The notes: generated by a model from the sequence alone, not told the origin. A DNA stretch of 64,000 nt from Lineus longissimus (GCF_910592395.1 NC_088326.1:10175001-10239000), one strand, 5' to 3'. Numbered from the stretch's first letter, positions 44,867 to 57,788 are shown. Numbers and translations are program-made.

Positions 44867-47800
44867 GTTTGCTTTGATAAAGTACTGATTTAATAAACCG
44901 GTGACACTGGAGTCTAAAGGTGGGCCTGCTGTAGGTTAAATCCGCAGGTGGTAATGCCATTAGAAAAGGTAAGGATGCCAGGTCCCCTTCTCAACACTCG
45001 GATATCGGAACGAAACCTGCCATCGCCCCAGAAGCAGTCATTGTGGATCCAGAGGGCAATGAGAGATCCTTTTCTGAGATTGAAACCCCTTCTAATTTTT
45101 CGGAGATATCGAGGTCAAAGAAAACAGCAAAATATTCACATCTGTGAGATTAACAGGAAGAAGGTCAAGCACAAAGAACAAATATCAAAAACAAGACAAG
45201 GAAGGATGTGCAAGGGAATCCGCATAGTTTGGAGGATGTACTTTGTTGTCCGTCGTGGACCCGGAGAAGGCCCATTACATGTATGGCACTTATAGTGTGC
45301 AAATCTCAAAGTCGTCCATTTTTTCCGGTGGAGCCCGTTACACATACGTTATTCCTCGGTTCCCATGCGTTCCTTTATCGGGTAATTGTCCGCTGTGGAA
45401 GCGGTACACCTCATGTTCATCCGCTGCATGTCAGGTGGTAGTCGGGCCTCGAGCCACGTCCACCGGACATCAAAGAGCATGAACTGACAAGTACAGGAAG
45501 ACGAACACACTAGTTCCCAACAAAACGCATGCCCAACACAAACGAACCGTACAACCAGGCGGACGTGGTTGTCTAGTGGAGTCTGTGCCAAAGTTTGTAT
45601 ATCCACAAAACATTTCTCCGGATGAAGCGAACCTCGCCCGTTCTTGCCTAACAAGGAAAGCATTCGTGGAACGAAAGACAAATAGGAAGCGCATGCAAAC
45701 GGACAACATCGGATTGGACTTTGCTCTCTATTGGACGTCTGTTATAACGCAATCCGTCAAGGTGTGATCATGACTGGCGCTTCAAATCATTTCTGCATAT
45801 TTTGGAAACGGAAGATACATGTAATGCACATGGATCGATCCATACCGTCCATCATTTCCGACTTGGATAGACATTGTTTGGCGACACCATGTAGTCCGGT
45901 GGTCACGGCGTCGTTTCCTGGCCTGGCCTGTGTTGATTCGAAGTAATTATTGAAGCGAGTTTGGATCGTAGAACCTCGATTATCTTATGCATGTCGTGTT
46001 GTCAAAATTCAGCAGGTTTTAGTCATTTCATGTATTGATTTCTTAAACTCCATCAATATAGCCGATTATACTGAGTTGCATTGGTTTGTGTTAAATGCTT
46101 ATCGATATTTGGTATGGAATATGAAAAACAGTACCCTACGATGCATCATATGCCTAAATTATTATTTTAAAGATCATGAATGTACATAATGCAACACAAA
46201 AAAGTATTTGTTTCATCGACCTATTAAGACTGATGTATTACAACATTGTCAAAACAAAGGCCAAGACGTGAAATAATGACCATCAGACAGAACACGGTGT
46301 CGCCAATGCATTGCCTATCCAGATCGAACTGGTTAGATATTGGCATTGACGTTGCGTTTATTATCTAGCTTGAATATAGCATGCTCCTAGAGTTAACCGA
46401 TCTGACATCGGTGTAAATAGATAATGTAAGCAAGCCGAGTCTGTTCCTTGTCTAGTGTTAATGAAATAAACGTTGGCATCGCCAATAAGTGATTGTGGGG
46501 CATTGCAGTGGATTGACTCGACAATCAACCTTGTGGTCCTTGTCTAGCTCTCTATGATGAAAATGTTGTCGTTCGATGTTTAAAAAAGTGATAAGGAGGT
46601 AGGTATTGGCTGTCGCTCTAAACACCGCAATGATGGTAGAGCTAAGATATATATGAAGATAGCTCCATCCGAGCGAAGTTTGCTGACACAACCAGTAGGC
46701 CTACTGGCAGCGATGTATTAATTTCTTTTCTAAAACATCCGAAATGAATATATTTTTAGGCATCATCCGCTAAATGTACGCAACATAGTTATATTTTGGA
46801 CGTGCTGGGGCCCATTTGACACTAATCTTTGATAGATGATGAATCTGACCTTATTTGATTAGCTTGAAGCCGGGTCTCTTGGTAAATCCAATGGCGGAGT
46901 CCTCCCCGACTGTCTGATCGCCATGCCGTTTCAACCTGTTTGTTACATTATTTGCTTCTGATCAATAAGGCAGTTACGAGGCGCGGCAAATCGAGAAATT
47001 TAGCGATGAGAAACTTCGTGGGATTTATTGATAATAAAAATAAACAGTGTGCTGTAGCTACTGTAGTGATCAAATGACGTCCCCAAGCCACAACCAGTCC
47101 TTTGCGTTTGACCTCGGCCACTTCACCTTCATCAAGAGCGCATTGCCGCAGGAAATGGCATATGTCAGCAAGTATTGTTGTTTTGAAAACATCGGCCAGT
47201 GGTATCTGTTGTGCTGCGCAGCAGGGAGCTCTGGGTCTTGTTCTTGTATCAGCTCTCATTTCCCCGGAGAAGCTTGTGAAGGGTATCGCCCTTTTGGTAA
47301 TGCGATGTATACATACATGGCTAAACTCTGTCTTAGTCTCATTCACGAACAGATTGTGAACTTTTTAAAGGTTTCTCCACTGCTTTTGGCTGGAGCTGGT
47401 CCAGGTGTTTCTTTTCTTAATCCAGGAAATTAACGTCATCAGCATATTCTATTTGTAGTGGCAGGTCCAGGCTTGAGACTGGTGGGTTAGGCCTGTTGGG
47501 GCTTGCAAGTGTAGCAGCAATTTAGCAGGTTAAAGGGACTGGTGAAAAGGCGGTTGGCCTGTGGTGAGCCTAGTAGTTTCAAACGAATCGAACAGTTCGT
47601 TTTTCACGCCGATCCTTAGCTTCATCCCTGCCAGGAGGGATCTTACATGTCTCAGAATATGATCACCGAAGCCTGCTTTCAGTAGGACAACTAAGTTGCG
47701 TTTCCACCTGATGGAAACGCAGGCTCGAGACATATTAATGCTCATCTTGTGGAAGTCCCATTTCCTTTTGGGACTTTAGAAATTACTTAACTAGGTGTTA

Positions 47801-47975
47801 TCTCGTTGATTGTTTTACTAATCACAGGGAGTGTGACTGAGTTCAAGATCAAGATTTTTACCCCGACTCAGCCACTCCTCTTCATAAAAAAGACAAGGGG
47901 TATCTCGATTAATTCTCCATTAGTTTATAAAAGACATACGAACCAACACACAGTACAGAGGACGGTTTTGATTTG

Positions 47976-48245
47976 ATGATAGTTATAATGAATCGGACCA
48001 ATCAAACTTCGTCTTCCAAACTGCCATGGGAAGCATTAGTGCAGAAGGTAGTGTTACGGAAAATAGAGTGTTATCATTTTTCGTCTCGTCAAAAATCTGA
48101 GCGCACAATCCCATATCCTATAAATATACTGATCGTTTCTGAGTGGGAATTTCAGAGAGAAAAAAATGTTTCAGTTTTCACGAATGAAAAAGTTTTGAAA
48201 GTAACGAGCAGGTTACAAATGTTTACTTGCCACCCGATAGAATAA
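47976..48245 (+). CDS. ORF-C copy in unit 7
   Basis: Intact frame with private changes SERTIPY for SEREIPY and LQMFTC for LQRFTC. The TATA-like box at 47926-47933 is kept. Confidence 0.25.
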   Translation: MIVIMNRTNQTSSSKLPWEALVQKVVLRKIECYHFSSRQKSERTIPYPINILIVSEWEFQREKNVSVFTNEKVLKVTSRLQMFTCHPIE

Positions 48246-48296
48246 TGGATAAGACGGAAAATTTGTAGAATATTCTATTTCTTTTAAAAACCCAGT

Positions 48297-49301
48297 CTAT
48301 CGAGCATGAGATCGGTGATAGAACTTCAAATACCCGCGGCCAATTCCTGGCCAAGCTACGAAAGATCCGTCCTGGCCAGCGGCAATCATATCTACATGTG
48401 AAATTATCGTCGATTGGTAACTCTTTCTATAATACCAATAGTGTGGAAGATTTTTCGGAATAGGAATATAGGTCACAATAAAACCTTTTTTGCGCTTGTC
48501 TGGAGTCATCGGCATCATTATTTGGTTGGCACTGTCCCATGTTACGTGATAGCAACCATGTCTACATCTAAAATCGGGCCATTTCAAATTGCAAATTACA
48601 TGTATTACCACTTTCTGCTGATAGTTGCTCCTTTTAGTAAACAGATGTACACAGTTCCACATTGTGGCAAGTACATCCTTTCCTGCAGTTATAAAGACGG
48701 AATTCTGCGTTCGCTGTACTGACCGAACCATGGTTCTTTGAATGATATGCACGTCCAGCTCCCTCCCCGCCGTCAAAGTGTAGTTGAATTTATTATCGAC
48801 ACCCTTGTCAATATCAATCTCGAAAACACCAAGTGCAATGAAGGAACTCGTTCTTAGGCCATTTTTGCGTACGCGATGAACGTATATAACGAAAGCTTGC
48901 CCAGTCAACTCGATGTGTTCTATGTACAAAATTAAAATGAGCTCAATGTTCTGACTCTGAGTGGGCAGTTCCATAATGTAGAAACCCAAATGAACGCCAT
49001 TGCGATCAAATATTTTCGGACATTCCTTCGGGCTGGTTGTACTAAATATTACGAAATAGGCCTTCCGAATGTATACTTTGTAGATCAACAGATGCTTGTT
49101 GATTGAACTTGTAGAAGAGTTGAATAACTGTCTTGAGACATATCGCCCTCGATTTTGATAAATCTGATGGATGAGAGGGGATCTTCGTTTACCATACACC
49201 CTTTCCACTAGGATATATCTGTTAACATACTTATCATAATAGACTCGAAGCGAAAGGACAAACACCGTATTCCTAAGGATCTTGTCGACTTTGTAACTCA
49301 T
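48297..49301 (-). CDS. ORF-A copy 7, intact (334 residues)
   Basis: Nearly copy 3, with FVLSL for VVLSL near residue 15, tyrosine kept at 21, and STTSPKEC for STSSPREC before C94. It keeps W255, unlike the otherwise similar copies 1 and 9. By eye it differs from copy 8 at about 40 of 334 residues, the widest gap among neighbours. Confidence 0.45.
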   Translation of the reverse strand: MSYKVDKILRNTVFVLSLRVYYDKYVNRYILVERVYGKRRSPLIHQIYQNRGRYVSRQLFNSSTSSINKHLLIYKVYIRKAYFVIFSTTSPKECPKIFDRNGVHLGFYIMELPTQSQNIELILILYIEHIELTGQAFVIYVHRVRKNGLRTSSFIALGVFEIDIDKGVDNKFNYTLTAGRELDVHIIQRTMVRSVQRTQNSVFITAGKDVLATMWNCVHLFTKRSNYQQKVVIHVICNLKWPDFRCRHGCYHVTWDSANQIMMPMTPDKRKKGFIVTYIPIPKNLPHYWYYRKSYQSTIISHVDMIAAGQDGSFVAWPGIGRGYLKFYHRSHAR

Positions 49302-49701
49302 TCTTGGCAACTTTTCTCCTTTTTATAAATTCAAATTAAAACTTGTCTCACATTATTAACTAAAAGTACCAATGGCATTTAAACGCTTATATTACAAATG
49401 TACCAGCTACCCAGTCACCTTCTTTTTTACAGCAGCGGTTTCCACAATATTGAATAACACACGAAATTAAAGCATTCCAAAATTACTGAAATATCACGCT
49501 ATTCCAATTTTAATCCCGACTGGACCCAAGTGAGGCATGTTATACAAACGATTAGGTAACTATCACTTGATTACATGTAAGTGGCCCAACCAATGAAGTA
49601 ACACAAAATCAACCGATTATGTGATCCACGACACAAAAATTAAGGTGAAGTACCCAACCGAACACAAAATAAACCGATAAAATGACCTCATTTTCCTGTA
49701 A

Positions 49702-49719
49702 GGGGAGGGGGGGGGGGGG
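49702..49719 (+). repeat. G-run in unit 7
   Basis: Four G, A, then 13 G. Confidence 0.9.
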
Positions 49720-51340
49720 TTACACACGAGTTGCCACCTTTTCTTCCGTCGTCTGTAAATGTATAATAATTCAAAATGGGTTACATCTCATTTCATCAGG
49801 TTGGTTAATTTGACCTACATTTCAAGGTCACAGAAATCAACCATACGTAATTACATTTCACCAACAGTGGCACCTGTTATTAATATTTTGTCCAAGAGTC
49901 TTTACTTCGTTGATGTTTACATGGTACAGCGTTCGGTCATTCCAATATGTTGAAAACATTCGATGGAAGTGTCCTACCTTTAACGCCTTGCCAGGTCATG
50001 AATGTCAGAAAACTACTTGTAATTCATATTCAATGGCTATTTCTTTTCTTCTTACATACATGTAATGTACTGATGAAACGAAGGCAGATCATTCAATACC
50101 TTACCATGCTATAAACAATCAATGGAAGAAGCACTGTCAACGCGTGTATACCCCCTTGTGATGTGGTCACTGCATCGGTTGATTTTGTGTCACTTATTCG
50201 GTTTGGTCACTGATAATCTTGCCAATGTGAGTCATCCAAACGGTTGGGCGTTGGTCATTTATTTGGCTAATTTTGAGTCACTTAATATTCGGTAAGGTCA
50301 TGGTCTAATTGGTTGATTTTGTTTTACGATTAGGTCGGATCACTTTATCGGTTGATTGTATGTTACTTCAGTTGATTCACTTAATTGGGCGATGTGACCT
50401 ATCACTTTCGGAACAAGGTATCCGTGCAGAGATCATTTTTGTGCGGAACGATGCATTGCAACGCCTGGTGTGGAGACGAAAATCTACACGACGACGTCAC
50501 GCTGTTCGCACTCGTTTACCCCGTTCACCTTGTCTCCGCGGAGAACAACAAAGGTAGGCTACTGAAATAAAAAGCCGCTCACTCCGCTACAGATACAGAC
50601 ATGAATGCACTAAACAAATTTTGCTTTCAACGCAGTAAAATACCTGAAACCTCGAAGAGTTCAATTGAAAACCCGTGTTCTTTATGTTATTTCTGATAAA
50701 TCTGATAAGAACTCACCACGATTTCTTTGATATATCTTGTAGGAGAGAGAAAATAATACATGAACTGTCTGGCTCATAATAATCTCACCTTCTCGCTCCC
50801 GGATATTCTAACCTGATTTGGCCTTAAAAATGTTCAATGACCCAAAATTCCAATGCGCATCCAAATCTTTTAACGAGATGTGCAAAACGTGTGTGCGTCG
50901 CCCAAAGCTGCCTTAAATGCACCACAGATTGATAACTCACTTTAAAAGCTGATCAGAGAGATACTTTTAAGCCCCGGAAGAAGGTCAGACAAAAGCATGT
51001 AAGTTGATAAAACGGCGTGTTTTCATAGAAAAGGGATAATCCCAGTGCAATTCACTAGAAAACTATCGCGGGAACGAACAGACCTCATGATCAGCATTCT
51101 ATATCATGTATAAAGGTTTAGGCGTTCGGGTAGAATCTAGGCATCTAGGTGACATCTAGGCTGGTCACAACGATTTGTTGACGAAATACGGAATTCCTGT
51201 AGACCAGGAAGGGAAACTTAGTCGAAGACAATTGCTTTGTCATGTAAGTTGTTGATAGGTAGAGAAAACAGAGTTGGTATTTTGATTTGAACGCAGTAAA
51301 TTGTGTTAGTTGCGTTGGAATATGAGGACACTGCGGGAGA

Positions 51341-51928
51341 TCAGAAAAGGATTAATCTGGAAATATCCTTTTTTCCTGCGGGGCCACTTATCCCAAAATC
51401 TGCAATTTCTAGAATGTATACGTCCAGAGGGTTTTCAAGAATTACAGGGGGTGCATTCAATAATCTAACCTCTTTGACCATAGTTTCCCTGCTGTTAAGG
51501 GCTTCCTTTGGCTTCCATCTCTTGCAATGTGACCATGACACGAACCTACATGCATGCTTCCCCCTCCGATGATTGAAGCCAGCGATTGCATCATGTTTGG
51601 AACTCAAAACAGCACATTCTGGTCTTGAACGCGAATTTATTGGTAGCCAGTATTTGAGGGATATATCTTCACGCCGCACCCCAGCATTATAAAGCCGTAT
51701 AAAGGTTATGCCTAAACAAGCAAGTGAGGTGCTCTCGCTTATACATATATGGAGGGCTGCAAACAAGATTTTTCGATGGTAACCCCTCCTCGTTGTTGAC
51801 GAAACACAAGTATCATTTGAGCTGATCATTTCCGATAAAATATTAATAATACTATTCAAGTTCATTTCATTTGCTTTCAATGCAATCAGTGTATGTCGCT
51901 TAGTTAGTTCTAGTGGTCTGAAGTGCAT
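51341..51928 (-). CDS. ORF-B copy 7, intact (195 residues)
   Basis: Variant with YHRKILFAALHICISES and YNAGVRRED, close to copy 8. It has a private ENPLD for EIPLD. Start and stop are standard. Confidence 0.3.
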   Translation of the reverse strand: MHFRPLELTKRHTLIALKANEMNLNSIINILSEMISSNDTCVSSTTRRGYHRKILFAALHICISESTSLACLGITFIRLYNAGVRREDISLKYWLPINSRSRPECAVLSSKHDAIAGFNHRRGKHACRFVSWSHCKRWKPKEALNSRETMVKEVRLLNAPPVILENPLDVYILEIADFGISGPAGKKDISRLILF

Positions 51929-54059
51929 TTGGGGGTTCGTGTTGACACTCGGTGTATGTTGTTGGCGAGCTGGTCGATGTCATGCCTGAAGAATATACTC
52001 TGCTTTCACGCATTTAAGATCTGTTCCCAATATTTAATTCGAACTACATACCGTGCAAGATAAAAAAATCATTTTCTTCGTCTACCATGTCCACAACGTC
52101 GATCTTGTTCCGGCTTGGCGTTTGCTTTGATAAAGCACTGATTTAATAAACCAGTGACACTGGAGTCTAAAGGTGGGCCTGCAGTATGTTAAATCCGCAG
52201 GTGGTAATGCCATTAGAAAAAGTAAGGATGCCAGGTCCCCCTCTCAACACTCGGATATCGGAACAAAACCTGCCACCGACCCAAAGGCAGTCACTGCGGA
52301 TCCAGAGGGCAATGAAGGATCCTTTTCTGAGATTGAAACCCCTTCTTAATTTTTCGGAGATATCGAGGTCAAAGAAAACACAAAATATTCACATCTATGA
52401 GATTAGCAGGAAGAAGGTTAAGCACAAAGAACAAATATCAAAAACAAGACCAGGAAGGATGTGCAAGGGAATCCGCATAGTTTGGAGGATGTACTTTGTT
52501 GTCCGTCGTGGACCCGGAGAAGGCCCATTACATGTATGGCACTTATAGTGTGCAAATCTCAAAATCGTCCATTTTGTCCGGTGGAGCCCGTTACACATCC
52601 GTTATTCCTCGGTTCCCATGCGTTCCTTTATCGGGTAATTGTCCGCTGTGGAAGCGGTACACCTCATGTTCATCCGCTGCATGTCAGGTGGTAGTCGGGC
52701 CTCGAGCCTCGTCCACCGGACATCAAAGAGCATGAACTGACAAGTACAGGAAGACGAACACACTAGTTCCCAACAAAACACATGCCCAACACAAACGAAC
52801 CGTACAACCCGGCGGACGTGGTTGTCTAGTGGAGTCTGTTCCAAAGTTTTTATATGCACAAAACATTTCTTCGGATGAAGCGAACCTCGCCCGTTCTTGC
52901 CTAACAAGGAAAGCATTCGCAGAAGGAAAGACAAATATGAAACGCATGCAAACGGACAACATCGGATTGGACTTTGCTCTCCGTTGGACGTCTGTTATAA
53001 CGCAATCCGTCAAGGTGTGATCATGACTAGCGCTTCAGATCATTTCTGCATATTTTGGAAACGGAAGATACATGTAATGCACATTGATCGATCGATGCCG
53101 TCCAACAATTCCGATTTGGATAGAAATTGTTTGGCGACACCATGTAGTCCGGTGGTCACTGCGTCGTTTCCTGGCCTGGCCTGTGTCTTGATTCGAAGTA
53201 ATTATTGAAGCGAGTTTGGATCGTAGAACCTCGATTATCTTACACATGTCGTGTTGTCAAAATTCAGCAGGTTTTAGTCATTTCATGATTGATTTCTTAA
53301 ACTCCATCAATATAGCCGATGATACTGAGTTGCATTGGTTTGTGTTAAATGCTTATCGATATTGGCTATGGAATATGAAAAACAGTACCCTACAATGCAT
53401 CATATGCCTAAATTATGATTTTAAAGATCATGAATGTACATAATGCAACACAAAAAAGTATTTGTTTCATCGATCCATTAAGACTGATGTATTACAACAT
53501 TGTCAAAACAAAGGCCAAGACGTGAAATAATGACCATCAGACAGAACACGGTGTCGCCAATGCATTGCCTATCCAGATCGAACTGGTTAGATATTGGCAT
53601 TGACGTTGCGTTTGCTATCTAGCTTGAAAGCATGTTCCTAGGGTTAACCGGTCTGACATCGGTGTAAATAGATAAAATAAGCAAGTCGAGCCTGTTCCTT
53701 GTCTGGTGTTAATGAAATAAACGTTGGCATCGCCAATAAGTGATTGCGGGGCACTGCGCTGGATTGCGTCTTCAATCAACCTTGTGTTCTTCGCCTATTA
53801 AAAAAAACCGAAAATGTTGTACTTGACCGCTCAAGTTCTTGAACGTCTGGCATCTTCAGGTTTAGGCAAATTCCCAACACACTCATGACCAAGCTTATTT
53901 CATTGAGCATTACTGGACACCATGTTGTCACGTCACTGTGAACCCCACGTACAATAAGTGACTGGAGAGTAAGCCACGGCCATTGATATTATTGGTTTGC
54001 TTCAGTAACTCACGTTTCGATCAAAGGGTAATATTTTCTTTTTTCATTTTTTTGCTTTG

Positions 54060-54195
54060 AAACGCCTTATATACAGTTTTAAAGAACCCATGTTTTGATT
54101 AGAAAGACTCTTCGATATGATTTCCTATTGAAAGTTTGGTAGACTATTCCAATCCTTGGTTGTTGCTGCATCAAAGCTGCGGTCAACGAACTTCG
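54060..54195 (-). mobile_element. LINE 3' tail remnant in unit 8
   Basis: Same FxxRSFDAATTKDWNSLP-type tail on the minus strand as at 8960-9150, here starting at the point where the unit continues into ORF-C-like sequence. The shared upstream stretch (53800-54110 against 8700-9050) shows that units 2 and 8 inherited it from one copy. Confidence 0.5.
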
Positions 54196-54475
54196 ATGAT
54201 AACTATAATACATCAGACCAATCAAACAACGTCTTCCAAATTGCCTTGGAAAGCAATAGTGCAAAAGACTGATAAAATGTAGTGTTACGGAAAATAGGGT
54301 GTCATCAGTTATCGTTTCGTATGATATCTGAGCGCGAAATCCCATACCCGCCAAATATACTGATCGTTTCTGAGTGGGAATTTCAGAGTGGAAAAAAATG
54401 TTTCAGTTATCATGAATGAAAAAGTTTTGAAAGGAACGAGTAGGTTACAAAAGGTTTACTCGTAACCCGATAGAA
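54196..54475 (+). pseudogene. ORF-C relic in unit 8
   Basis: Recognisable ORF-C sequence with an insertion near 54268 (actgataaaat), frame breaks and loss of the terminal stop (gaaaaatgg instead of gaataatgg). Confidence 0.45.
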
Positions 54476-54531
54476 AAATGGATAAGACGGCAATTTGTAG
54501 AATATTCTATTTCTTTTAAAAACCCAGTCAA

Positions 54532-55533
54532 TCAAGCATGAGATCGATGATAGAACTTCAAATACCCTCGGCCATTTGCTGGCCAAGCTACAAAAGATCC
54601 GTTCCGGCCAGCGGCAATCATATCTACATCGGAAATTATCGTCGATTGGTAACTCTTTCTATAATACCAATAGTGTGGAAGATTTTTCTGAATAGGAATA
54701 TAGGTCACAATAAAACCTTTTTTGCGCTTGTCTGGATTCATCGGCATTATTATTTGGTTGGCACTGTCCCATGTCACGTGATAGCAACCAAGTTTACATA
54801 TCAAATCCGGCCATTTCGAATTGCAAATTACATGTATTACCACTTTCTGCTGATAGTTGCTCCTTTTGGTAAACAGATGTACACAGTTCCACATTGTGGC
54901 AAGTATATCCTTTCCTGCAGTTATGAAGACGGAATTCTGTGTTCGCTGTACTAACCGAACCAAAGTTCCTGGAATGATGTGCACGTCCAGCTCCCTCCCC
55001 GCCGTCAAAGTGTAGTTGAATTTATTATCGACACCATTGTCAATATCAATCTCGAAAACAGCAAGTGCAAAGAAGCCTCTCGTTCTTAGGCCATTTTTGC
55101 GTACGCGGTGAACGTATATAACGAAAGCTTGCCCAGTCAACTCGATGTGTTCTACATGCAAAATCAACACGAGCTCAATGTTCTGACTCTGAGTGGGCAG
55201 TTCCATAATGTAGAAACCCAAATGAACGCCATTGCGATCAAATATTTTCGGACATTCCTTTGGGCTGGTTGTACTAAATATCACGAAATAAGTCTTCTGA
55301 ATGTATAATTTATAGATCAACAGATGCTTGTTGATTGAACTTCTAGAAGAGTTGAATAACTGTCTTGAGACATATCGCCCTCGATTTTGATAAATCTCAT
55401 GGATGAGAGGGGATCTTCGTCTATCATACATCCTTTCCACTAGGATATATCTGTTAACATACTTGTCATAATAGACTAGAATCGAAATGAGAGCCGCCGT
55501 ATTCCTAAAGATCTTGTCGACTTTGTAACTCAT
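54532..55533 (-). CDS. ORF-A copy 8, intact (333 residues), most diverged
   Basis: Open from ATG 55531-55533 with no indel although it has the most substitutions: AALISILVYY, YDRRRSPLIHEIYQ, YIQKTYF, RTRGFFALAVF and CNSKWPDLICKLGC. C94, C217, C237, C246, C250 and W255 are all kept. Retention of the frame at this divergence is the best single hint that the ORF is, or was until recently, functional. Confidence 0.45.
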   Translation of the reverse strand: MSYKVDKIFRNTAALISILVYYDKYVNRYILVERMYDRRRSPLIHEIYQNRGRYVSRQLFNSSRSSINKHLLIYKLYIQKTYFVIFSTTSPKECPKIFDRNGVHLGFYIMELPTQSQNIELVLILHVEHIELTGQAFVIYVHRVRKNGLRTRGFFALAVFEIDIDNGVDNKFNYTLTAGRELDVHIIPGTLVRLVQRTQNSVFITAGKDILATMWNCVHLFTKRSNYQQKVVIHVICNSKWPDLICKLGCYHVTWDSANQIIMPMNPDKRKKGFIVTYIPIQKNLPHYWYYRKSYQSTIISDVDMIAAGRNGSFVAWPANGRGYLKFYHRSHA

Positions 55534-57026
55534 TCTTGGCAACTTTTGTCCTTTTTATAAATTCAAATTAAAACTTGTCTCACATTATCAACTAAAAGTA
55601 CCAATGGCATTCAAACGCTTATGTTACAAATGTGCCGGCTACCCAGTCACCTTCTTTTTTACAGCAGCGGTTTCCACATTATTGAATAACACACGAAATT
55701 AAAACATTTCAAAATTACTGAAATATCACGCTATTCCAATTTTAATCCCGATTGGACCCAAGTGAGGCATGTTATACAAACGATTAGGTAACTATCGCCT
55801 GATTACATGTAAGTGACCCAACCGAAGAAGTAACACAAAATCAACCGATTATGTTATCCACGACACAAAAAGTAAGGTGAAATACCCAACCGAACACAAA
55901 ATAAACCGATAAAATGACCTCATTTTCCTACAAGAGTTGCTACCTCTTCTTCCGTCGTCTGTAAAAATATAAAAATTCTAAATGGGCTACATCTCATTTC
56001 ATCAGGTTGGTTGATTTGACCTACATTTCAAGGTCACAGAAATCAACCATACTTAATTACATTTCACCAACAGTGGCACCTGTTATTAATATTTTCTCAA
56101 AGAGTCTTTACTTCGTTGATGTATACATGGTACAGCGTTCGGTCATCCCAATATGTTGCAAACATTCGATGGAAGTGTCCTAACTTTAACGCCTTGCCAG
56201 GTCATGAATGTCAAAAAAACAATTTGTAATTTGAATTCAATGACTATTTCTTTTCTTCTTACATACATGTAATGTACTGATGAAACGAAGGCAGATCAAC
56301 TAAGACCTTTCCATATACAGCTATTAACAGACAATGGAAGAAGCACTGTCAACGCGTGTATACCCCCTTGAGATGAGGTCACTGCATCAGTTGATTTTGT
56401 GTCACTTATTCGGTTTGGTCACTGATAATCGTGCCAATGTGAGTCATCCAAACGGTTGGGCCGTTGGTCATTTATTTGGCTAATTTTGAGTCACTTAATA
56501 TTCGGTAAGGTAATGACCTAATTGGTTGATTTTGTTTTACGATTAGGTCGGATCACTTTATCGGTTGATTGTATGTTACTTCAGTTGATTCACTTAATTG
56601 GGCGATGTGACCTATCACTTTCGGGACAAGGTATCCGTGCAGAGATCATTTTTGTGCGGATCGATGCATTGCAACGCCTGGTGTGGAGACGAAAATCTAC
56701 ACGACGACGTCACGCTGTTCGCACTCGTATACCCGTTCACCTTGTCTTCGCTGAGAACAACAAAGGTAGGCTACTGAAATAAAAAGCCGCTCACTCCGCT
56801 ACAGATACAGACATGAATGAACTAAACAAATTTTGCTTTCAACGCCGTAAAATACCTGAAACCTCGAAGAGTTCAATTGAAAACCCGTGTTCTTTATGTT
56901 ATTTTTGATAAATCTGATAAGAACTCACCACGATTTCTTTGATAGATCTTGCAGGAGAGAGAAAATAATACATGAACTGTCTGGCTCATATTAATCTCAC
57001 CTTCTCGCTCCCGGAAGGGAAACTAA

Positions 57027-57788
57027 AGTCCTGTGTTCACTAGCAACATTTTTACAACATTTCTCCAACATTCCTTGTTGCAACGCCGTGTTGGAAAAAT
57101 GTTGCCAAGTGTGTACAGAGAAAATAATGTTGTAAAAATGTTGGAGAATTGTTGGAAATTTGTTGCAAAAAGAATTGTCTGGTCAATTTGTTGTTGCAAG
57201 TTTTTGGTAGTGTTGTAAAAATGTTGCTAAGTGTGCACAGAGCAAAACCAGTTTTCCAACATTCTTACAACATCTAATTGATCATGTGATCTACCTGAAG
57301 TCATGTGACCAGCTTAATTGGGTGTCTTGCTTTGCAATAAGGGGTGAAACCTTAGCAAGGAGTTCCTCAAATGCCCCCTCATCCATTCTCAGGAAGTTCT
57401 TATAGGAGGGCTTATCACTCATCCTCAACTCCCTCAGCAGGCAATGGTATGCTCCATGCTGCTGCCTCATTTGGATCCACGGCCTGGTCCACAGTCTCTT
57501 GACTTCCTTTTTCCTCCGCCTTTGCCGTCTTGACAAGACAATTGCCAAAACTGTGGCAGAAGCAGCGAAAACACATGTGCTCTCCTTGAATTCATACATG
57601 ATTTTCCCACCAAAAAAAAATTCCCGCTCTGTTTTTACAACAAACTTCCAACATATTCCCAACAAATTTCCAACACTCTTAAAATAGTGTACACAGGGCA
57701 TGTTGTAAAAAAGTTGTAAAAATGTTGTAAAAGTGTTGTAAAAATGTTGGAGAAATGTTGGAGAAATGTTGCCAATGTACACCCTGCT
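57027..57788 (-). mobile_element. PIF/Harbinger-derived non-autonomous element (762 bp)
   Basis: Imperfect terminal inverted repeats of about 45 bases share the form GTGTxCA, then CAACATTT repeats (left CAACATTTTTACAACATTT, right CAACATTTCTCCAACATTT). The flanks are TAA (57024-57026) and TTA (57789-57791), and the empty site in other units is a single TTA, consistent with the 3-base TWA target duplication of Harbinger elements plus one mutation. Sub-terminal ttgtaaaaatgttg motifs are repeated many times. It contains a transposase fragment but no catalytic DDE domain. Confidence 0.75.
57291..57595 (-). pseudogene. Harbinger transposase, N-terminal fragment
   Basis: The frame starts at the in-frame ATG reading MYEFKES, 62 codons after the longest open start, and gives about 100 residues. 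It has a hydrophobic stretch with a run of arginines (RRQRRRKK), then RPWIQMRQQHGAYHCLLREL and MDEGAFEELLAKVSPLIAKQDT. This is the typical beginning of HARBI1-like DDE nucleases (RPW...GAYxxLxxELR...F..FxRM...F..LL..V.P.I.KQDT). The frame stops soon after QDT, so the catalytic domain is missing. A spliced longer form is not possible within this element. Confidence 0.75.

Larger units (their letters stand above)
37981..45370. repeat. Macrosatellite unit 6 (even type, no G-run)
   Basis: The left part resembles units 4 and 5. From about 40.9 kb it tracks unit 2. A private deletion of about 24 bases lies in the three-frame region (atatgttttgaaaac at about 39771, losing the cagcaagtattg stretch). 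It contains the 172-bp insertion. Confidence 0.93.
45371..52623. repeat. Macrosatellite unit 7 (odd type, with G-run)
   Basis: Full-length counterpart of unit 3, without the 532-base deletion, and close to unit 1 over about 4.2 kb. Its right third switches to the variant seen in units 4 and 8, without the 172-bp insertion. Confidence 0.93.
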
